From the NCBI RefSeq assembly GCF_006442205.1, contig NZ_VFVR01000002.1, positions 62,001 to 126,000 on the forward strand: a DNA stretch of 64,000 nt. Reading direction: 5' to 3'. The position numbers and the translations under genes were made by a program. Below, piece after piece: positions 17,077-26,342 of the stretch. Under the pieces are notes generated by a model. The model made no database searches and had not been told where the DNA came from. It saw nothing but the letters and a program-made list of their open reading frames with translations. Position 1 is the first letter of the stretch, and each line of letters starts with the position of its first letter. The DNA is from Mesorhizobium sp. B2-3-12. GTDB taxonomy: Bacteria; Pseudomonadota; Alphaproteobacteria; Rhizobiales; Rhizobiaceae.

Positions 17077-17724
17077 ATGAACGACGCCACACCCCCAAAT
17101 CGTTGCCGCATCGTGCTGATCGCGCCGCCCGGCGTGCCGGCCGCCCGCATTGCCGCCGCATTCGACGGCGGCGACGTCGCCTCGCTGATCCTGCCGGAGA
17201 ACGGCATGGACGAGGCCTCCTTCCAGGCCTTCGCCGAGCAGGTCGTGCCGGCGGCGCAGGCCGCGGGCGTGGCCGTCATCATCGCCGGCGACACCCGCAT
17301 TGCCGGCCGGGTCCAGGCCGACGGCATCCATGTCGAGGTCTCCAAGGCCGAACTCGCCGAGACGATCGAGCATTTCCAGGCGAAAATGATGGTCGGCGCC
17401 GGCGGCGCCAAGACGCGTGACGACGCGCTCGAGCTTGGCGAGACAAGGCCGGACTACATCTTCTTCGGCCGCTTCGGCTACGACAACAAGCCCGAGCCCC
17501 ATCCGCGCAACCTGTCATTGGGGGAATGGTGGGCGCGGATGATCCAAATCCCTTGCATCGTCGAGGCCGGTTTCGATCTTGCATCCGTCGAAACCGTGGC
17601 CGCCACCGGCGCCGAATTCGTCGCGCTGTCGAGTGCCGTGTTCGCCGACGGCGTCGATCCGAAGGCAGCGATAGCCCGGGCCAATGCGCTGCTCGACGAA
17701 ACAGCGCCGCGCTTCGAGGATTGA
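17077..17724 (+). CDS. thiamine-phosphate-synthase-like (ThiE/TenI fold) protein
   Basis: A 215-residue TIM-barrel protein resembling ThiE/TenI: G-I-H-V-E-V-S-K at the phosphate-binding strand, M-M-V-G-A-G-G, D-Y-I-F-F-G-R-F and a C-terminal I-V-E-A-G-F-D ... G-A-E-F-V-A-L-S-S-A-V-F. It differs from classical ThiE in the middle region (N-K-P-E-P-H-P), so thiamine synthesis is not certain. The next gene starts one base after its stop, which implies an operon. Confidence 0.78.
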   Translation: MNDATPPNRCRIVLIAPPGVPAARIAAAFDGGDVASLILPENGMDEASFQAFAEQVVPAAQAAGVAVIIAGDTRIAGRVQADGIHVEVSKAELAETIEHFQAKMMVGAGGAKTRDDALELGETRPDYIFFGRFGYDNKPEPHPRNLSLGEWWARMIQIPCIVEAGFDLASVETVAATGAEFVALSSAVFADGVDPKAAIARANALLDETAPRFED

Positions 17725-17725
17725 C

Positions 17726-18766
17726 GTGTCCCTGGCAAGGCTTTCCCTTCAGGCCCTGCTTGCGGCGGCGATGATCCAGGGCGCCGCCGCCGAAACCATA
17801 CCCTTGCCGCAACCCAAGCCTGAAACCGGCGTGCACACCGACAAGCCGATCGAAAAGCAGTTGCCGCAGCCCGCCACCACGGCGGAGCCCGCACCGCTGC
17901 CCTCGGTCGACAGCGTCAATCCCGACCGCTTCGGCGCCAAGCCGGCGGACGCCGCCTATGGCGCCTTCCAGCGCGGGCTTTACAAGACGGCATACAATCT
18001 GGCGCTGGTCCGCGCGCAGAACGGCGACCCGGCGGCGCAGACGCTGGTGGCCGAGATCCTGTCGCGTGGGCTGGGTGTGCCGCTGAACTCGGCCGAGGCC
18101 GCGAAATGGTACGCGCTGGCCGCCGAGCAGGGCGTGCCGGAATCGCAGTTCCAATATGCGCTGATGTTGCTCGACGGCCGTTACGTCAAGAAGGACACCA
18201 AGGGAGCCTACGCCCTGATGCAGGCGGCCGCCGAGGCCGGCAACCAGCTGGCGCAATTCAATTTCGCGCAGATGCTGGTGCAGCAGGATTCAGGCGACGC
18301 CGGCCTGGCCAAGGCGGTTTCCTACTATGAGCGCGCTGCCGCGACGGGTCTCGCCGACGCGCAGTACGCCATGTCGCAGATCTATGCCAACGGCGTCGGC
18401 GGCAAGCCGCGCGACGATGCCCAGGCACGGCGCCTGCTGGCGCAGGCCGCCCGCCAGAACTACGACACCGCGCAGATCGATCTCGCCGCCTGGATGATCG
18501 AAGGCCGCGGCGGCGCGCGCGACCTGAAATCGGCTTTCGGCTGGACGAAGCAGGCCGCCGAAGGCGGCAATGTCGCGGCCCAGAACCGCCTGGCAAAACT
18601 CTATATGCAAGGCATCGGCACCGATCCGGATCTCGTGCTCGCCGGCGCCTGGTACATAGTCGCCCGCCGCGCCGGCCTCATCGATCAGGAGATGGACGAT
18701 TTCCTGCAAGGGCTGAGCGACGACCAGACCAAGCAGGCCCTGCAGAAGGCGAACCGCCTGCCCTGA
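17726..18766 (+). CDS. exported SEL1-repeat (TPR-like) protein
   Basis: A 346-residue protein from a GTG start at 17726, chosen because GAGG lies just upstream and it yields a signal peptide (about residues 1-22). A Pro-rich linker leads to five or six SEL1 repeats from about residue 70, each with the A-x-W-Y-x-x-A-A-E-x-G pattern (A-K-W-Y-A-L-A-A-E-Q-G; F-G-W-T-K-Q-A-A-E-G-G). SEL1 proteins act as periplasmic scaffolds; rhizobial relatives influence exopolysaccharide regulation. Partner unknown. Confidence 0.85.
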   Translation: MSLARLSLQALLAAAMIQGAAAETIPLPQPKPETGVHTDKPIEKQLPQPATTAEPAPLPSVDSVNPDRFGAKPADAAYGAFQRGLYKTAYNLALVRAQNGDPAAQTLVAEILSRGLGVPLNSAEAAKWYALAAEQGVPESQFQYALMLLDGRYVKKDTKGAYALMQAAAEAGNQLAQFNFAQMLVQQDSGDAGLAKAVSYYERAAATGLADAQYAMSQIYANGVGGKPRDDAQARRLLAQAARQNYDTAQIDLAAWMIEGRGGARDLKSAFGWTKQAAEGGNVAAQNRLAKLYMQGIGTDPDLVLAGAWYIVARRAGLIDQEMDDFLQGLSDDQTKQALQKANRLP

Positions 18767-18931
18767 GGACAGCTGGCAAGATCTGCCGGCGCCAGCCCCC
18801 TTGCCCGGCCCAAATGGGCCCCTCCCTTGCCTCTCCGGGCGATTTGTGGTCTTGGAGCCCTAAATCGCTTGTCACGGCGAACATCCCATACCGACGGCCC
18901 AGCCGTTGGCAGCATCCCGGATCCCATCATC

Positions 18932-19498
18932 ATGGCCAAGATCAATGGCAACGAAATCCGTCCCGGCTACGTCATCGAACACGATGGCGGCCTCTGGGTG
19001 GCGGTCAGGACCAACACCGTCAAGCCCGGCAAGGGCGGCGCCTACAACCAGGTCGAACTGAAGAACCTCATCAACGGCACCAAGCTCAACGAGCGCTTCC
19101 GCTCGGCCGAGACCGTCGAGCAGATCCGGCTCGACCTTAAGGATTTCTCCTTCCTCTACGAGCAGGACGACGCGCTGGTGTTCATGGACACCCAAAGCTA
19201 CGAACAGCTCGAACTGAACAAGGACTTCGTCGGCGACCGCGCCGCGTTCCTGCAGGACGGCATGATGGTGACGGTCCAGCTCTACGAGGAGCGGCCGATC
19301 GGCATATCGCTCCCCGACTACGTGACGCTGACCATCACCGAGGCGGATCCCGTGGTGAAGGGCCAGACGGCGGCGTCCTCCTACAAGCCGGCGGTACTGG
19401 AAAACGGCATTCGCGTGCTGGTGCCGCCCTTCATCGGCGCCGGCGAGCGCATCATCGTCGACACCAACGAAATCACTTACGTGCGCCGCGCCGACTGA
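18932..19498 (+). CDS. efp: translation elongation factor P
   Basis: EF-P, 188 residues, the usual length: KOW-like N-domain and two OB domains. K34 in K-P-G-K-G-G-A is the lysine that receives beta-lysine in the EpmA pathway. It relieves ribosome stalling at polyproline stretches, which are abundant in this window, for example in TolA and the SEL1 protein. The start [10 protein letters not shown] is the conserved one; an upstream in-frame extension is spurious. Confidence 0.97.
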   Translation: MAKINGNEIRPGYVIEHDGGLWVAVRTNTVKPGKGGAYNQVELKNLINGTKLNERFRSAETVEQIRLDLKDFSFLYEQDDALVFMDTQSYEQLELNKDFVGDRAAFLQDGMMVTVQLYEERPIGISLPDYVTLTITEADPVVKGQTAASSYKPAVLENGIRVLVPPFIGAGERIIVDTNEITYVRRAD

Positions 19499-19584
19499 TC
19501 CGTGCCGCCCAAAAGTGGCCCCCAATTTGGGTCACCGGCATTTATCGAGACAGAGTTTAAAGCGCCGCACCAGGAAGAAGCACT

Positions 19585-20385
19585 ATGGCACGCTCAGCCC
19601 TCCTCAACGTCATGGTCCAGGCCGCAATGAAGGCCGGCCGCTCGCTGTCGCGCGACTTCGGCGAGGTCCAGAACCTCCAGGTCTCGATGAAGGGCCCCGG
19701 CGATTATGTCAGCCAGGCCGACCGCAAGGCCGAGGACATCGTCTTCGCCGAATTGTCGAAGGCGCGCCCGGGCTACGGCTTCCTGATGGAAGAGCGCGGC
19801 GCCGTCGCCGGCGATGACAGCCAGCACCGCTGGATCGTCGATCCGCTCGACGGCACCACCAATTTCCTGCACGGCATTCCGCTGTTCGCCGTCTCTATCG
19901 CGCTCGAGCGCCAGGGCCAGATCGTTGCCGGCGTCATCTACAATCCGGCCATGGACGAGCTCTATACGACCGAGCGCGGCGGCGGCGCCTTCATGAATGA
20001 TCGCCGCCTGCGCGTCGCCGGCCGCACGAAGCTTGTCGACACGGTGATCGGCTGCGGCGTACCGCATCTCGGCCGCGGCCATCACGGCAATTTCCTGGTC
20101 GAACTGCGCAACGTCATGGCCGAGGTCTCCGGCATCAGGCGCCTGGGTTCGGCCTCGCTCGATCTTGCCTATGTCGCCGCCGGCCGCATGGACGGGTTCT
20201 GGGAAGTCGGTCTGTCGGCCTGGGACATCGCCGCCGGCTTGCTCCTGATCCGCGAAGCGGGCGGCTTCGCCTCCGACATGGATGGCGGACAGGATATGCT
20301 CGACACCGGCTCGGTCGTCGCCGGCAACGAGATCATCCAGCGCGCGTTGCTGAAGGCGGTGAAAAAGCCGCTGGCGCCGCGCTGA
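19585..20385 (+). CDS. suhB: inositol monophosphatase family protein (SuhB-like)
   Basis: A 266-residue Mg-dependent phosphatase with both family signatures: W-I-V-D-P-L-D-G-T-T-N-F at about residue 82 and W-D-I-A-A-G-L-L-L-I-R-E-A-G-G near 214. It hydrolyses myo-inositol 1-phosphate and similar substrates; in proteobacteria SuhB also binds RNA polymerase. AGGAAGA precedes the ATG. 86 bp after efp, same strand. Confidence 0.93.
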   Translation: MARSALLNVMVQAAMKAGRSLSRDFGEVQNLQVSMKGPGDYVSQADRKAEDIVFAELSKARPGYGFLMEERGAVAGDDSQHRWIVDPLDGTTNFLHGIPLFAVSIALERQGQIVAGVIYNPAMDELYTTERGGGAFMNDRRLRVAGRTKLVDTVIGCGVPHLGRGHHGNFLVELRNVMAEVSGIRRLGSASLDLAYVAAGRMDGFWEVGLSAWDIAAGLLLIREAGGFASDMDGGQDMLDTGSVVAGNEIIQRALLKAVKKPLAPR

Positions 20386-20523
20386 GGAAAAGTGCGGGCC
20401 GCCCAGGAATTTGCCTGGAAGCAAATGCCTGGCGCGCTGAACCGCCGCAGTCGCAAAACCGCAAACAAAGCTTGAAATACTGTCCGGCGGTTGCCCAGAT
20501 AACGGGCGACGCTAGGACGATAG

Positions 20524-21210
20524 ATGACCAACACGCCGCCACAGACGGAAATTCCCTTCATCGGACGCTGGCATTATTCGCGCGCCGAGATGATCGCCGA
20601 CGGGATCGTCCATGCGGTCGGCATCGTGCTGGCGATCGCCGCCGGTTCGGCGTTGCTGGCGCTCGCCGCCTTCCGGGTCGGGCCCGGCGAATACACCGCC
20701 GCGGCCTTCTATGTCGTCTCCTTGCTCACCGTGCTCTCGGTATCGCTGACCTACAATCTGTGGCCGGTGACCTCGCCCGCGAAATGGATCCTGCGGCGTT
20801 TCGATCATGCCGCGATCTATCTGTTGATCGCCGCCACCTACACACCCTTTCTGGCCCAGTTGGGAGCCTCGCCGCTGGCGAGATGGATGATCGTACTGGT
20901 CTGGGCCGCGGCGGCAACGGGGATTGCCATCAAGGTGTTTTTCCCGGGGCGCTTCGACAGGCTGGCGATCGTCTTCTACCTTGCCATCGGCTGGAGCGGC
21001 ATCATCCTCGTCAAACCGCTCGTCGAGACGCTGCCGACCACGTCGATCATGCTCATCGTCGCCGGTGGTGTCGTCTATTCCTGCGGCGTCATCTTCTTCG
21101 CCTGGAAGGCGCTGCGTTTCCACAACGCGCTCTGGCACGGCTTCGTCGTCACCGGCGCCGGCCTGCATCTGGCGGCCATGGTCGACTGCCTGGTCATCAA
21201 CCGCCTCTGA
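20524..21210 (+). CDS. hemolysin III / PAQR-family membrane protein
   Basis: A 228-residue protein with seven membrane helices. It has the family's conserved metal ligands: W-H-Y-S-R-A-E-M-I-A-D-G-I-V-H-A-V-G at the N-terminus, F-D-H-A-A-I-Y-L-L-I-A-A-T-Y-T-P-F in the middle and W-H-G-F-V-V-T-G-A-G-L-H at the end. Bacterial members are predicted membrane hydrolases; the hemolysin name is historical. Confidence 0.93.
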   Translation: MTNTPPQTEIPFIGRWHYSRAEMIADGIVHAVGIVLAIAAGSALLALAAFRVGPGEYTAAAFYVVSLLTVLSVSLTYNLWPVTSPAKWILRRFDHAAIYLLIAATYTPFLAQLGASPLARWMIVLVWAAAATGIAIKVFFPGRFDRLAIVFYLAIGWSGIILVKPLVETLPTTSIMLIVAGGVVYSCGVIFFAWKALRFHNALWHGFVVTGAGLHLAAMVDCLVINRL

Positions 21211-21391
21211 TGCGCCGGCCGCAAAGGCCGCCGGTGGCAATATTGCCAAGCACCATTCAATTTGGTCACAATTCCGTTTAGAGTCGCCAACTACGTGATC
21301 GGCGGCGCTGGAGCAATTCCAGGGAAAGCGTGAGCGGTTTCCCGTTCGGAATTGCGTGAAGGCAAAATAGAGCATCGGAAACGGGGCACGG

Positions 21392-22417
21392 ATGGCTTTT
21401 CTCAGATCCTTCGGCATGGGCAGGCGCTCCGACGTACTGGTCTACGATCCGCACAAATTGTCGAGTCCGCAGGTCTTCCTGCTGACCATGGTCATCTTCC
21501 TGGCCATCGTCGCCTTCATCGCCGCCATCCTGACCCGCCAGGTCACGACCGCTTTCGTCACCAATCCCGGCCTCAACGGCCTGATCGTCGGCGTGCTGGT
21601 CGTCGGTATCCTGCTGGCGTTCACGCAGGTCGGGCGGCTATTTCGCGAGGTGCGCTGGGTCAACTCCTTCCGCGCCGGCTCGGAAACCACGGAACCGGTG
21701 CTGCTGGCGCCGATGAAGGCAATGATCGGCCGCTCCTCGTCGATGGCCTTTTCGACCTCCTCGATGCGCACAATGCTCGATTCCATCGCAACGCGCCTCG
21801 ACGAAAGCCGCGACACCTCGCGCTACCTGGTCGGCCTGCTGGTGTTCCTCGGCCTGCTCGGTACCTTCTGGGGCCTGTTGAACACGATCGGCTCGATCCG
21901 CGAGACCATCGAATCCCTCGATCCAGGCACGGGTGACGCCGCGGCGGTGCTCGATTCGCTGAAACAGGGCCTGTCGGCGCCGCTGGCCGGCATGGGCACC
22001 GCCTTCTCGTCCTCGCTGTTCGGCCTCTCCGGCTCGCTGGTACTCGGCTTCCTCGACCTGCAGGCCGGCCGCGCCCAGACGCGCTTCTACACCGAACTCG
22101 AAAACTGGCTGTCCTCGGTCACCGATCTGTCGTCCGACATCGTCGTCTCCGACCCGGCCAAGGCCGAACCTTCCGACGAGATCCGCCTGTTGTCGGAGCG
22201 GCTGCGCAGCATGCAGGAGAACGGCGGCGGCTCCAACCCTCGCGTCGCCACCGCCATGGCCAATCTCGCCGACGGCATTTCCGGCCTGGTGAAGAACATG
22301 CGCTCCGAGCAGCAGATCATGCGCGACTGGGTCGAGGCCCAGTCCGACGAGCAGAAGGCGATGCGCAACACGCTGGAGAAGATCGCCGACGCCCTGAAGA
22401 AGCCCGAGGTTCACTAG
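21392..22417 (+). CDS. MotA/TolQ-like motor subunit (non-flagellar)
   Basis: A 341-residue protein with four membrane helices, the last two separated by a cytoplasmic loop as in MotA (V-F-L-G-L-L-G-T-F-W-G-L and G-M-G-T-A-F-S-S-S-L-F-G-L-S-G-S). The C-terminal 100 residues are helical and charged. The next gene, one base away, encodes a MotB-like partner, so the two should form a proton-driven stator-like complex. No flagellar gene is nearby. Function in rhizobia is not known to me. Confidence 0.82.
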   Translation: MAFLRSFGMGRRSDVLVYDPHKLSSPQVFLLTMVIFLAIVAFIAAILTRQVTTAFVTNPGLNGLIVGVLVVGILLAFTQVGRLFREVRWVNSFRAGSETTEPVLLAPMKAMIGRSSSMAFSTSSMRTMLDSIATRLDESRDTSRYLVGLLVFLGLLGTFWGLLNTIGSIRETIESLDPGTGDAAAVLDSLKQGLSAPLAGMGTAFSSSLFGLSGSLVLGFLDLQAGRAQTRFYTELENWLSSVTDLSSDIVVSDPAKAEPSDEIRLLSERLRSMQENGGGSNPRVATAMANLADGISGLVKNMRSEQQIMRDWVEAQSDEQKAMRNTLEKIADALKKPEVH

Positions 22418-22418
22418 C

Positions 22419-23450
22419 ATGGCGCTTGCCAGGGGCCGGCGTACCGATCGCCGCATCGATTATTGGCCTGGCTTCGTCGACGCGCTGTCGACGCTGCTGC
22501 TCGCCATCATGTTCCTGCTCACCGTTTTCGTGCTGGCGCAGTTCCTGCTCGGCCGCGAGATCTCCGGCAAGGACACGGCGCTGTCGCGCCTCAATTCGCA
22601 GATCAACGAACTGACCCAGCTGCTCGCGCTGGAGCGCTCGACGGCGCAGGACAAGGAGGATTCGCTCGCCAATTTGCAGGCGTCCCTGTCGGCGGCCGAG
22701 GCGGAAAAAAGCCGGCTCGAACAATTGCTGGCACAAGGCGCCGGCGCCGGTGACGCCGCCAACCAGCGTGCCGCCGAACTGGGCGGTGAACTCGACAACC
22801 AGCGCCAGATCAGCCAGCAGGCGCTGAGCCAGGTCGAGATCCTCAACCAGCAGATCGCGGCCTTGCGCAAGCAGATCGGCGCGCTCGAGGATGCCCTCAA
22901 CGTTTCCGAAACGCGCGACCGCGATTCCAACACCAAGATCGCCGATCTCGGCCGTCGCCTGAACGTGGCGCTGGCGCAGCGTGTGCAGGAATTGAACCGC
23001 TACCGCTCCGATTTCTTCGGACGGCTGCGCGAAATCCTCGCCGACCGCGAGAACATCCGCATCGTCGGCGACCGCTTCGTCTTCCAGTCGGAGGTGCTGT
23101 TCCCGACCGGCTCCGAAGTGATCAACGATGCCGGCAAGGTCGAGATGAAGAAGCTCGCCGACGCCATCATCGAATTGCAGAAAGAAATCCCGCCGGAGAT
23201 CAACTGGGTGCTGCGCGTCGACGGCCACACCGACAACAAGCCGCTTTCAGGCAATGGCCGCTACCGCGACAATTGGGAACTGTCGACGGCACGCTCGACC
23301 TCGGTGGTCAAGTTCCTGATCGAGAACGGCGTGCCGGCCAACCGGCTGGTCGCCGCCGGTTTCGGCGAGTTCCAGCCGCTCGATCCCGCCGACACCGACG
23401 AAGCGCGCAACAAGAATCGCCGCATCGAGCTGAAGCTCACCGAACGTTGA
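22419..23450 (+). CDS. MotB/OmpA-domain peptidoglycan-binding motor subunit
   Basis: A 343-residue protein: one N-terminal membrane helix with the proton-carrying Asp of the MotB family (D21 in G-F-V-D-A-L-S-T-L-L-L-A), a Gln/Glu-rich coiled coil (about 50-190) and a C-terminal OmpA domain (about 200-335; V-D-G-H-T-D-N-K-P-L, A-A-G-F-G-E-F-Q-P). It should anchor the MotA-like partner to the cell wall. The coiled coil is longer than in flagellar MotB, suggesting a longer reach or extra partners. Confidence 0.85.
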   Translation: MALARGRRTDRRIDYWPGFVDALSTLLLAIMFLLTVFVLAQFLLGREISGKDTALSRLNSQINELTQLLALERSTAQDKEDSLANLQASLSAAEAEKSRLEQLLAQGAGAGDAANQRAAELGGELDNQRQISQQALSQVEILNQQIAALRKQIGALEDALNVSETRDRDSNTKIADLGRRLNVALAQRVQELNRYRSDFFGRLREILADRENIRIVGDRFVFQSEVLFPTGSEVINDAGKVEMKKLADAIIELQKEIPPEINWVLRVDGHTDNKPLSGNGRYRDNWELSTARSTSVVKFLIENGVPANRLVAAGFGEFQPLDPADTDEARNKNRRIELKLTER

Positions 23451-23700
23451 TCCATCATCACGCGAACTCACGCGAAGTTGTTCGCCGGCTCAACTCTAGG
23501 GCGCAGAGATCGGCCGGCAAGGCCTGAAAAGATTATCTTTTTTTAATTACACTTCGCGCCAAGGCGCTCCTAGCTTGCCGTGCAGGGCCGAGAACCGCCG
23601 GCGATGCCTCCCATCGCGACGCGACGGAACTGGACGACCCAAAATGGTCGGAAGGCGGGCGGCGCGGCCGCTCTCCCTTCCCAGCAGGAGGAAGCGCACC

Positions 23701-24126
23701 ATGCGCTCATCAGCATCTCTCAAGACTGCAACGCTTGCGGCAATTCTCATTGCCGTCCCGCTCGCCGGCGCTTACGCCGCGGGCCATCACAAGGGCGCCC
23801 TCGATGCCACCGCCCCGACCGACTTGACGGGCCCGCGTGTCGAAGCCGTCATTGACCAGGTTCAGGGCGTCCATCAGGGCATCGTCGACGCCAGGCAGGC
23901 CAACAACATCACCCCGGCCGTCGCGGAGCGCCTGGATATGCGCGCCGCCCGCATCGGCCAGGCCGCCGAGAGGATAGCCGCGTCGGATCACGGCAGGATC
24001 CCGGCCGCGCAATACCATGACCTGCTGCGCCGGCTCGACAATGTCGATCAACGTCTGATGGTCGACACCGGCAGCGGTTTCCTGATGGGTGATGGTGCCG
24101 ACGGCGGAAACTATCCGAACGGCTGA
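23701..24126 (+). CDS. secreted helical protein of unknown function
   Basis: A 141-residue protein with a signal peptide (about 1-27, ending A-Y-A-A). The mature part is helical with a pattern R-V-E-A-V-I-D-Q-V-Q-G-V-H-Q-G-I-V-D-A and Y-H-D-L-L-R-R-L-D-N-V-D-Q-R-L, and a Gly-rich tail. The ATG at 23701 follows CAGGAGG. I do not recognise a function; similar small periplasmic proteins are common in rhizobia. Confidence 0.72.
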   Translation: MRSSASLKTATLAAILIAVPLAGAYAAGHHKGALDATAPTDLTGPRVEAVIDQVQGVHQGIVDARQANNITPAVAERLDMRAARIGQAAERIAASDHGRIPAAQYHDLLRRLDNVDQRLMVDTGSGFLMGDGADGGNYPNG

Positions 24127-24240
24127 AGCCATCCTGTCTGAAGGGCCCAAGAGGAAGGGACCATCTTGGCGCCTTCGGGACCCCAATCCCGCGGGCGCCC
24201 TTTTTCCTCACCGGCCCATCTTGCCTGCCAGCCTTGCCCT

Positions 24241-24291
24241 GCCTACCAACCCATCCTGCCTACCAACCCATTCTGCCTACCACCCAAGCCA
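24241..24291. repeat. short 17-bp tandem repeat, three units
   Basis: Three copies of GCCTACCAACCCATCCT-type units, the third degenerate; a further weak copy may lie at 24227-24240. The third unit contains the stop and last codons of the DUF1304 gene. Replication slippage is the simplest explanation. Confidence 0.7.
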
Positions 24292-24630
24292 GACCGCGAT
24301 CAGGGCGATCGCCGCCGGCACGGTCTGGATGAACAGGATCTTGCGGCCGACCGTCGCCGCACCATAGAGACCGGCAATGGCAACGCACAACAGGAAGAAG
24401 ACCTTGACCTGGAAACCGCCGGCGCCGAGGTAAAGCCCCCAGATCAGGCCGGCGGCGAGAAAGCCGTTATAGAGACCCTGATTGGCGGCGAGCACTTTGG
24501 AGGCGCTGGCGAATTCCGGCGTCAGGCGGAATGTCTTGTGCCCACGCGGCGTGTCCCAGAGCACCATCTCGAGATAGACGATGTAGACATGGATCAGGGC
24601 CACCAGCCCGACCAGTAGGTTGCCGATCAT
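24277..24630 (-). CDS. DUF1304 family membrane protein
   Basis: A 117-residue protein with four membrane helices. It has the family's N-terminal L-V-A-L-I-H-V-Y-I-V-Y-L-E-M-V-L-W and N-Q-G-L-Y-N-G-F-L-A-A-G-L. The ATG at 24630 has GGGGGAG upstream. DUF1304 proteins have no known function. Divergent from the M32 carboxypeptidase gene. Confidence 0.88.
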   Translation of the reverse strand: MIGNLLVGLVALIHVYIVYLEMVLWDTPRGHKTFRLTPEFASASKVLAANQGLYNGFLAAGLIWGLYLGAGGFQVKVFFLLCVAIAGLYGAATVGRKILFIQTVPAAIALIAVWLGW

Positions 24631-24770
24631 CTGCTCCCCCTTCATGCCTCGCCCGCAGCATTTCATGTCTGGCATCGCCTGCGCAAGGTGTATCCGCCGG
24701 AGGCATCCGAGGGTTGCCATTGCTTTTGCGTTGGTGTCTTTTCGCGCCGTCCTCAACCACGGAAGCCGCC

Positions 24771-26255
24771 ATGTCCTTTAACAAACTCGACGATCTCGGC
24801 CACAAGCTCGAAGCGCTTGAACATGCGCTGGCAATCCTCGGCGCCGATGAAGCGACCCACATGGCCGTCGGTGGCGGCGAGAAGCGCGCCGAGGCGATGG
24901 CGGCCCTTGCCGGCATGTATCACACCAGGGCGACCGCGCCCGAAATATCGGACTGGATCGCCGCGGCCGAAGGCGAGGCATTGGACGATGAGCAGCGGGC
25001 CGCCCTCGCCGAACTGCGGCGGCAATACACCAACCTGACCTGCCTGCCGGTCGAATTCGTCGAGCGCCAGACCACGGCGCGCATGCGCTGCGAGCAATTG
25101 TGGCGCGCGCTGCGCGCCAAGAACGACTGGGCTGGCTTCCAGCCGGCGCTGGAGGGCGTGGTGGCTCTGGTGCGCGAGGAGGCGGCCCTGCGCTCCGACG
25201 TGCTCGGCCTGGCTCCCTATGACGCGCTGATGGAGCAATACGATCCCGGCAACCGCACGGCCGATATCACCCCCGTCTTCGCCGACCTGAAGGCCTTCCT
25301 CAAAGGCTTCGTGCCGGAGGCGCTGGCGATACAGGAAGCGCGGCTGCGCAAGCATCCGCTGAAACCGCTTTCGGGCATCTATGCCATCGACCGGCAGCGC
25401 GAGCTCGGGCTTGCCATGATGGCCGCGGTCGGCTTCGACCTGACCCATGGCTCATTGTCTGTGTCGCACCATCCCTTCTGCGGTGGCGTGCCGAGCGACG
25501 TGCGCATCACCACGCGCTACAAGACGTCGGATTTCCTGTCGGCGCTGATGGGCGTGCTACACGAGACGGGTCACGCGCTCTATGAACAGAACCTGCCCAA
25601 GGCATGGTCGCACTGGCCGCTCGGTAAGGCCCGCGGCATGGCGGTGCATGAAAGCCAGAGCCTGTTCGTCGAAAAGCAGGTCGGCCGCAATCCGGCCTTC
25701 TGGCGCTGGGCGCTGCCGGTGGTGGAAAAACATCTTGGCGAGGCCTGGTCGCTCGACGATCTCCTGCCCCATGTACACCGCGTCGAGCGCGGCTTGATCC
25801 GCGTCGATGCCGACGAGGTGACCTATCCGCTGCATGTGATCCTGCGCTACGAACTGGAGCAGGAGCTTGTCTCGGGTCGCCTGGAGGTGGCTGACCTGCC
25901 TGAAGCCTGGGATGCCAGGATGCGCGACTATCTCGGCCTTTCAACCATCGACAATCCGGCCGATGGACCCATGCAGGACGTGCATTGGCCAGGTGCCGCC
26001 TTCGGCTATTTCCCCTCCTACACGCTGGGCGCGATGATGGCGGCGCAACAATGGGCCGCGCTGGTGCGCGAGCATCCTTCAGCCGACGATGATCTCGCCA
26101 AAGGGAATTTCGAGGCGATCAACGGATGGCGCCGTGAGAAAATCTGGTCGCAGGGGTCGCGCTGGTCGACGCCGGACCTGCTCGAACGCGCCACCGGCGA
26201 AAAACTCAACGCCGTCTATTTCGTCAATCACCTGAAGCAGCGCTACGGCGGATGA
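24771..26255 (+). CDS. carboxypeptidase M32 (thermostable carboxypeptidase 1 family)
   Basis: A 494-residue zinc metallocarboxypeptidase. Zinc site H264-E-T-G-H268 with the third ligand E294 in H-E-S-Q, followed by the family's H-x-x-x-R (H-V-H-R-V-E-R-G) and D-x-x-x-Y-P-L-H-V-I-L-R-Y-E. It removes C-terminal residues from peptides in the cytoplasm. Start MSFNKLDDLG at 24771; the longer frame upstream overlaps the DUF1304 gene and is not real. Confidence 0.94.
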   Translation: MSFNKLDDLGHKLEALEHALAILGADEATHMAVGGGEKRAEAMAALAGMYHTRATAPEISDWIAAAEGEALDDEQRAALAELRRQYTNLTCLPVEFVERQTTARMRCEQLWRALRAKNDWAGFQPALEGVVALVREEAALRSDVLGLAPYDALMEQYDPGNRTADITPVFADLKAFLKGFVPEALAIQEARLRKHPLKPLSGIYAIDRQRELGLAMMAAVGFDLTHGSLSVSHHPFCGGVPSDVRITTRYKTSDFLSALMGVLHETGHALYEQNLPKAWSHWPLGKARGMAVHESQSLFVEKQVGRNPAFWRWALPVVEKHLGEAWSLDDLLPHVHRVERGLIRVDADEVTYPLHVILRYELEQELVSGRLEVADLPEAWDARMRDYLGLSTIDNPADGPMQDVHWPGAAFGYFPSYTLGAMMAAQQWAALVREHPSADDDLAKGNFEAINGWRREKIWSQGSRWSTPDLLERATGEKLNAVYFVNHLKQRYGG

Positions 26256-26342
26256 GATCGGCCGCGTGACCGACGGCGGCAGCCGAAGCGACAATGCCGC
26301 CTGGGATGACAATTTTCGTTACGCCGAGGCGAGTAGGGCCCG

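Noticed and set aside
21392..23450. Zorya defence system (ZorAB)
   Set aside because: Only the motor-like pair is present; no ZorC/D or E helicase or nuclease gene follows, and the MotA-like protein lacks the long ZorA tail.
24227..24291. possible CRISPR-like repeat
   Set aside because: Units are 17 bp without spacers and partly coding, so this is a short tandem repeat, not an array. No cas genes are present.
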